Source of the DNA: JAWXBA01 sp048499805
Lineage (GTDB): Bacteria; Gemmatimonadota; Gemmatimonadetes; Gemmatimonadales; GWC2-71-9
Direction of reading: 5' to 3'
Assembly (NCBI GenBank): GCA_048499805.1
Contig: JASNZF010000007.1
Span: 88,253-152,252, forward strand
Length of the DNA stretch: 64,000 bases
Position numbers and translations under genes: made by a program. Of this stretch, positions 61,043 to 64,000 are shown in pieces; position 1 is the stretch's first letter; every line of letters begins with the position of its first letter. The notes under the pieces are model-generated. The model made no database searches, had not been told where the DNA came from, and saw only the letters and a list, made by a program, of their open reading frames with translations.

Positions 61043-63229
61043 CTACGCGACCGTAAACCCTTGTCCCACAAGGGGTAACGACCGTACCCTCGTGCCGGTG
61101 GCCGCAAAGATGGCATTGCAGAGCGCTGGGACGACGGGGGGCAGCGCCGGCTCTCCGAGCCCGGTGGGCGGGTTGTCGGACCGGATGAAGTCCACATGGA
61201 CCCTGGCTGGCGCCTGGGCCATCCGGATCAGGGGGAAGTCGTGGAAGTTGCTCTGGTCCACCTTCCCAGCCGTGATGGTGATCTCCTGGTTGAACGCCTC
61301 GGAGAGCCCGTCGAGCACCGACCCCTGGACCTGATTCTCGGCGTTGCTCAGGTTCACGATCTGGCGGCCGATGTCGCCCACCACCCACACCTCGTTGACG
61401 GTGACCTTCTTCGCCGGGCTGACCGTCACCCGGACGACCTCGGCGAAATACCCCCGATGCGAGAAGTGGAACGCGACCCCCTCGCCACTGCCTGCGGGAA
61501 GGTGGGTCTTGCCCCACCCCGACTGGTCGCGGACCGCCTCGAGGATGGCCCGGATCCGGCCGGCGTCAATCACCTGCCGTTCGCCGTCGCGCATCATCCC
61601 GTGCCCGGCCAGGAGGTCGAGCCGGAACTGGAGCGGGTCCTTCCCGGCCGCATGGGCCAGCTCGTCGATGAACGACTGGGCCACGAACGCCAGGGCGTTG
61701 CTGCCGGGGGCCCGGAGGAACCCGGTCGGGACACCGAGCGGCATGACCGAGCTGTCGAGCTGGAAGTTGGGGACGAAGAGCGACGGGAAATCGGTGGGCG
61801 ACAGGCTGGCGCTCGCCGCGTACGACTGCCCTTCCCCGAACGAGACGAAATGGTTCTGCCATGCGCTGAGCCGGCCCTGCCCGTCCACCGCTCCCTTGAG
61901 GAAGTGGAACCCGGCCGGCCGGTAGAAGTCGTGCTGGGTGTCGTCCTCCCGGGACCAGACCAGCTTGACCGGCACCCCGGCCTGCTTGGCGATTGCCGCC
62001 GCCTCGACCACGTAGTCGTTGTTGAGTCGCCGCCCGAAGCCGCCGCCGACGCGGGTCATGTGGATGCTGATGTCGGTCTCGGGAATGCCGAGCGTGCGGG
62101 ACACCAGTTGGCCGCCGGATTGCGGGTTCTGGGAGGGTGCCCAGATCTCCATCTTGCCATTGGCCCAATGCGCGGTGCAGTTCATCGGCTCGAGGGTGGC
62201 GTGGGCCAGGAAGGGGTAGCTGTACTCTGCCTCCACCACTTTCGCAGCCCCGGCCATGGCGGCGGCACAGTCGCCGTCGGTTCGGAGGTTGCGCTGCGGC
62301 GCCCCGGCGGCAAGCGCCTTGGCCTGCCGGGCGAACCCCTCGCTGCTCTGCTGCGCCGTGGGGTGATCGCTCCACTGCACCTGCAGCTGCTTGCGCGCCT
62401 GGTTGGCCGCCCACCAGCTGTCGGCCAGGATGGCCACGCCGCCGAGCAGGCCGCTCAGCGACGTGCCGCCCTCCAGCACGAACGCCTGGCGCACCCCGGG
62501 CAGGACCCGGACCTGGTCCAGGTTGGCGCTGGCCACGGCGGCCCCGAAGACCGGCGCCTTGTGATAGACGGCGTACTGCATCCCCGGCACCGTGACATCG
62601 ATCCCGAACAGCGGCTTTCCGCGCACGATCGCCGGGTTGTCCACGCCTGGCACCCGTGTGCCGACGATCTTGAAATCCTTGGGGTCCTTCACGGCGACGC
62701 TGTTCAATTCGGGCACCGGCATCGTGGCGGCCTTCGCCGTCAAGGCGCCATAACCGAGCATTCGCCGGCTGCTGTGGTGATGCACGCTACCGCCGCCGGT
62801 GGTGCATTCCGAGGCGGGCACACCCCAGGTGGCCGCGGCAGCTGCCACGAGCACGTGCCGCGCGACCGCCCCGGTCTGCCGCATCGAGTCGTAGTGGCCC
62901 GGCGTGGCGGTGCTGCCGCCCGCCGACTGCGACCCGTACTTGCTCCGGTCGCTCATCGCCTGCTCGATCGTGACGCTCTGCCACGGCACATCGAGTTCCT
63001 CGGCCACCAGCATCGGCAGCGAGGTCTTGATCCCCTGGCCGATCTCCGGGTTCTTGGAGATCAGGGTGATGGCGCCGTCGGGCATGATGCGGATGAAGAC
63101 ATTCGGCTCGAAGGCTGCGGCGGGGGTGGCGCTGGCGGCGCGCGGCCCGATCCAGTTGCCGATCAGGAGCCCGCCACCGGCCACGGCGGTGACGCGCAGG
63201 AAGTCACGACGATCAAGGGTGAGGGTCAC
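61043..63229 (-). CDS. iorB: Molybdopterin aldehyde/isoquinoline oxidoreductase, large subunit
   Basis: 728 residues from a GTG overlapping the iorA stop. A Tat signal opens it (DRRDFLRVTAVAGGG), so it is exported folded, as known for IorB-type enzymes. Mo-cofactor regions follow: NPEIGQGIKTSLPMLVAEEL, MTRVGGGFGRRLNNDYV, and the base Glu in GLGEPALPPVVPAL near the C-terminus. It would hydroxylate an aromatic or aldehyde substrate; the true substrate is unknown. No cytochrome subunit is visible on this side. Confidence 0.92.
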   Translation of the reverse strand: MTLTLDRRDFLRVTAVAGGGLLIGNWIGPRAASATPAAAFEPNVFIRIMPDGAITLISKNPEIGQGIKTSLPMLVAEELDVPWQSVTIEQAMSDRSKYGSQSAGGSTATPGHYDSMRQTGAVARHVLVAAAAATWGVPASECTTGGGSVHHHSSRRMLGYGALTAKAATMPVPELNSVAVKDPKDFKIVGTRVPGVDNPAIVRGKPLFGIDVTVPGMQYAVYHKAPVFGAAVASANLDQVRVLPGVRQAFVLEGGTSLSGLLGGVAILADSWWAANQARKQLQVQWSDHPTAQQSSEGFARQAKALAAGAPQRNLRTDGDCAAAMAGAAKVVEAEYSYPFLAHATLEPMNCTAHWANGKMEIWAPSQNPQSGGQLVSRTLGIPETDISIHMTRVGGGFGRRLNNDYVVEAAAIAKQAGVPVKLVWSREDDTQHDFYRPAGFHFLKGAVDGQGRLSAWQNHFVSFGEGQSYAASASLSPTDFPSLFVPNFQLDSSVMPLGVPTGFLRAPGSNALAFVAQSFIDELAHAAGKDPLQFRLDLLAGHGMMRDGERQVIDAGRIRAILEAVRDQSGWGKTHLPAGSGEGVAFHFSHRGYFAEVVRVTVSPAKKVTVNEVWVVGDIGRQIVNLSNAENQVQGSVLDGLSEAFNQEITITAGKVDQSNFHDFPLIRMAQAPARVHVDFIRSDNPPTGLGEPALPPVVPALCNAIFAATGTRVRSLPLVGQGFTVA

Positions 63230-63690
63230 TGGGACGCTCCCTTCTCGGCCGCCACGTGGATCGCCTGGCGAATCCGGAGATAGGTGGCGCAGCGACAGAG
63301 GTTTCCGTTCATCGCCTCGTCGATCTGGGCATCGGTGGGGTTCGGGGTGCGGGCCAAGAGCGCCGAGGCCGACATGATCTGACCGGCCTGACAGTAGCCG
63401 CACTGCGGCACGTCGATCTCTTCCCATGCCTGCTGCACCGGGTGGGTGCCGTCCGGCGAGAGCCCCTCGATCGTGGTGATCGACGCCCCGACTGCGGCGG
63501 ACACCGGCAGCACGCAGGTCCGGGTCGCCGCGCCATTGAGGTGCACCGTGCAGGCGCCACACTGGGCCATGCCACATCCGAACTTGGTGCCCTTCATGTC
63601 GAGGACGTCGCGAAGCACCCAGAGGAGCGGCATGTCCGCGGGGACGTCCACCGTCTTCTCGGTGCCGTTGATCTTGAGGGTGAAAGGCAT
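63226..63690 (-). CDS. iorA: 2Fe-2S subunit of the molybdenum hydroxylase
   Basis: 154 residues. Plant-type [2Fe-2S] cysteines C39, C44, C47, C59 and the second cluster C97, C100, C132, C134 (QCGYCQAG and NLCRC). It passes electrons from the Mo site in iorB. Start at MPFTLKINGTEKTV with GAGG 5 nt upstream; the long frame before it is translated repeat. No signal peptide, so it should travel with the Tat-signal-bearing large subunit. Confidence 0.94.
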   Translation of the reverse strand: MPFTLKINGTEKTVDVPADMPLLWVLRDVLDMKGTKFGCGMAQCGACTVHLNGAATRTCVLPVSAAVGASITTIEGLSPDGTHPVQQAWEEIDVPQCGYCQAGQIMSASALLARTPNPTDAQIDEAMNGNLCRCATYLRIRQAIHVAAEKGASQ

Positions 63691-63701
63691 GGGTACCTCA
63701 G

Positions 63702-63788
63702 GGGCTGGGGACTGGGGGCTGGGGGCTAAGGGGGCGCGGCCCAAGTACGGATTGTATATGGGGAATGAGGAATGGGGAATGGGGAATG
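63702..63788. repeat. G-rich arm upstream of iorA
   Basis: GGGGCTGGGGACTGGGGGCT at about 63702-63728 and GGGGAATGAGGAATGGGGAAT at about 63760-63788, the same two unit types as at 34.9 kb. A TGTATA-like AT-rich patch lies between them. No C-rich partner follows before the window ends. Confidence 0.6.
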
Positions 63789-63796
63789 ATGCCGCT

Positions 63797-63949
63797 GGGG
63801 CCGGGCATGCCCGGCCCCCATGCCCGGGAACCAACCCCATCAGGGCGGATCGATCGTGGTCGGATTCCGGCACATCGGCAACCGAACGAGGGCCATCGGG
63901 GTGCAGGGGCCGGGCATGCCCGGCCCCATGCCCGGGAACCAACCCCATC
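63797..63949. repeat. Two direct copies of a 44/45-bp palindromic element (REP-like)
   Basis: Copies at 63797-63841 and 63906-63949, 109 bp apart, differ by one C. Each begins with the perfect 18-bp palindrome GGCCGGGCATGCCCGGCC (63799-63816 and 63908-63925) followed by ATGCCCGGGAACCAACCCC. The sequence after each copy is also related (GATCGATCGTGGTCGG against GGTCGATCGCGACCGG), so this may be a ~109-bp tandem repeat continuing beyond the window. Confidence 0.75.
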
Positions 63950-64000
63950 GTGGCCGGTCGATCGCGACCGGGTACCGACCCGGGAATCATCGAACGATGG

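Noticed and set aside
63691..63990. N-terminal extension of the 2Fe-2S protein
   Set aside because: The added residues are translations of the palindromic and G-rich repeats; the internal ATG has GAGG at 5 nt and matches the family start.

Overview
The window is about 70% G+C, almost wholly coding and free of rRNA, tRNA genes and insertion sequences. The gene set, the dense runs with ATGA/GTGA/TGATG overlaps, the six-bladed-propeller lipoprotein and the paired HEAT and HD-GYP proteins suggest a member of the Gemmatimonadota (FCB superphylum). This is an inference from gene content. No 16S is present to confirm it.

Layout. (1) 1-6088, minus: HEAT-repeat protein, HD-GYP protein, membrane MCP-like receptor with GAF, YqeK-type HD hydrolase and a truncated LytR_C protein. 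(2) lexA (6291, plus), divergent from that run. (3) 6987-22240, plus: an unbroken 15-kb run truA-htrA-purB-purC-psd-pssA-purS-purQ-(zinc ribbon)-purL-purF-ppdK-purE-purK. (4) Convergent to it, a secreted TPR protein, then the tmRNA gene ssrA (24021-24381, minus), which the coding track does not show. (5) dusB-corA-GGDEF (minus) and a ptsN-like EIIA gene (plus). (6) hisS-proS-lysA-guaA-NmrA-like. (7) accD-folC-propeller lipoprotein. (8) mreB-mreC-mreD-mrdA-rodA. (9) Arsenic operon arsR-arsM-arsN2-arsC with no efflux pump. (10) rpsO-pnp-M16 peptidase-ald-dut. (11) rplM-rpsI-rpsB-tsf-pyrH-frr-uppS-cdsA-dxr-rseP. (12) iorA-iorB, a molybdenum hydroxylase pair. Units 4-12 are all on the minus strand except ptsN.

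Together these encode IMP-branch purine synthesis with phosphatidylethanolamine synthesis, translation and ribosome rescue, cell-shape and peptidoglycan synthesis, early lipid and isoprenoid steps, and a small c-di-GMP signalling group.

Three non-coding patterns stand out. First, promoters recur with the form TTGCCC-17/18-TAnnTT. At dusB, ptsN, hisS and arsR the -10 box ends exactly 6 nt before the ATG (8 nt at truA), which predicts leaderless mRNAs. Second, most boundaries between co-directional minus-strand units carry an element of two inverted arms made of short tandem repeats: G-rich arms at 34.9, 48.4, 52.4 and 60.8 kb, and nested CGCAGATT / CCGTGCAAT arms at 46.4-46.75 kb. Third, the pnp leader has a perfect 12-bp hairpin whose loop is complementary to 8 nt just upstream of the pnp ribosome-binding site, a candidate pseudoknot switch.
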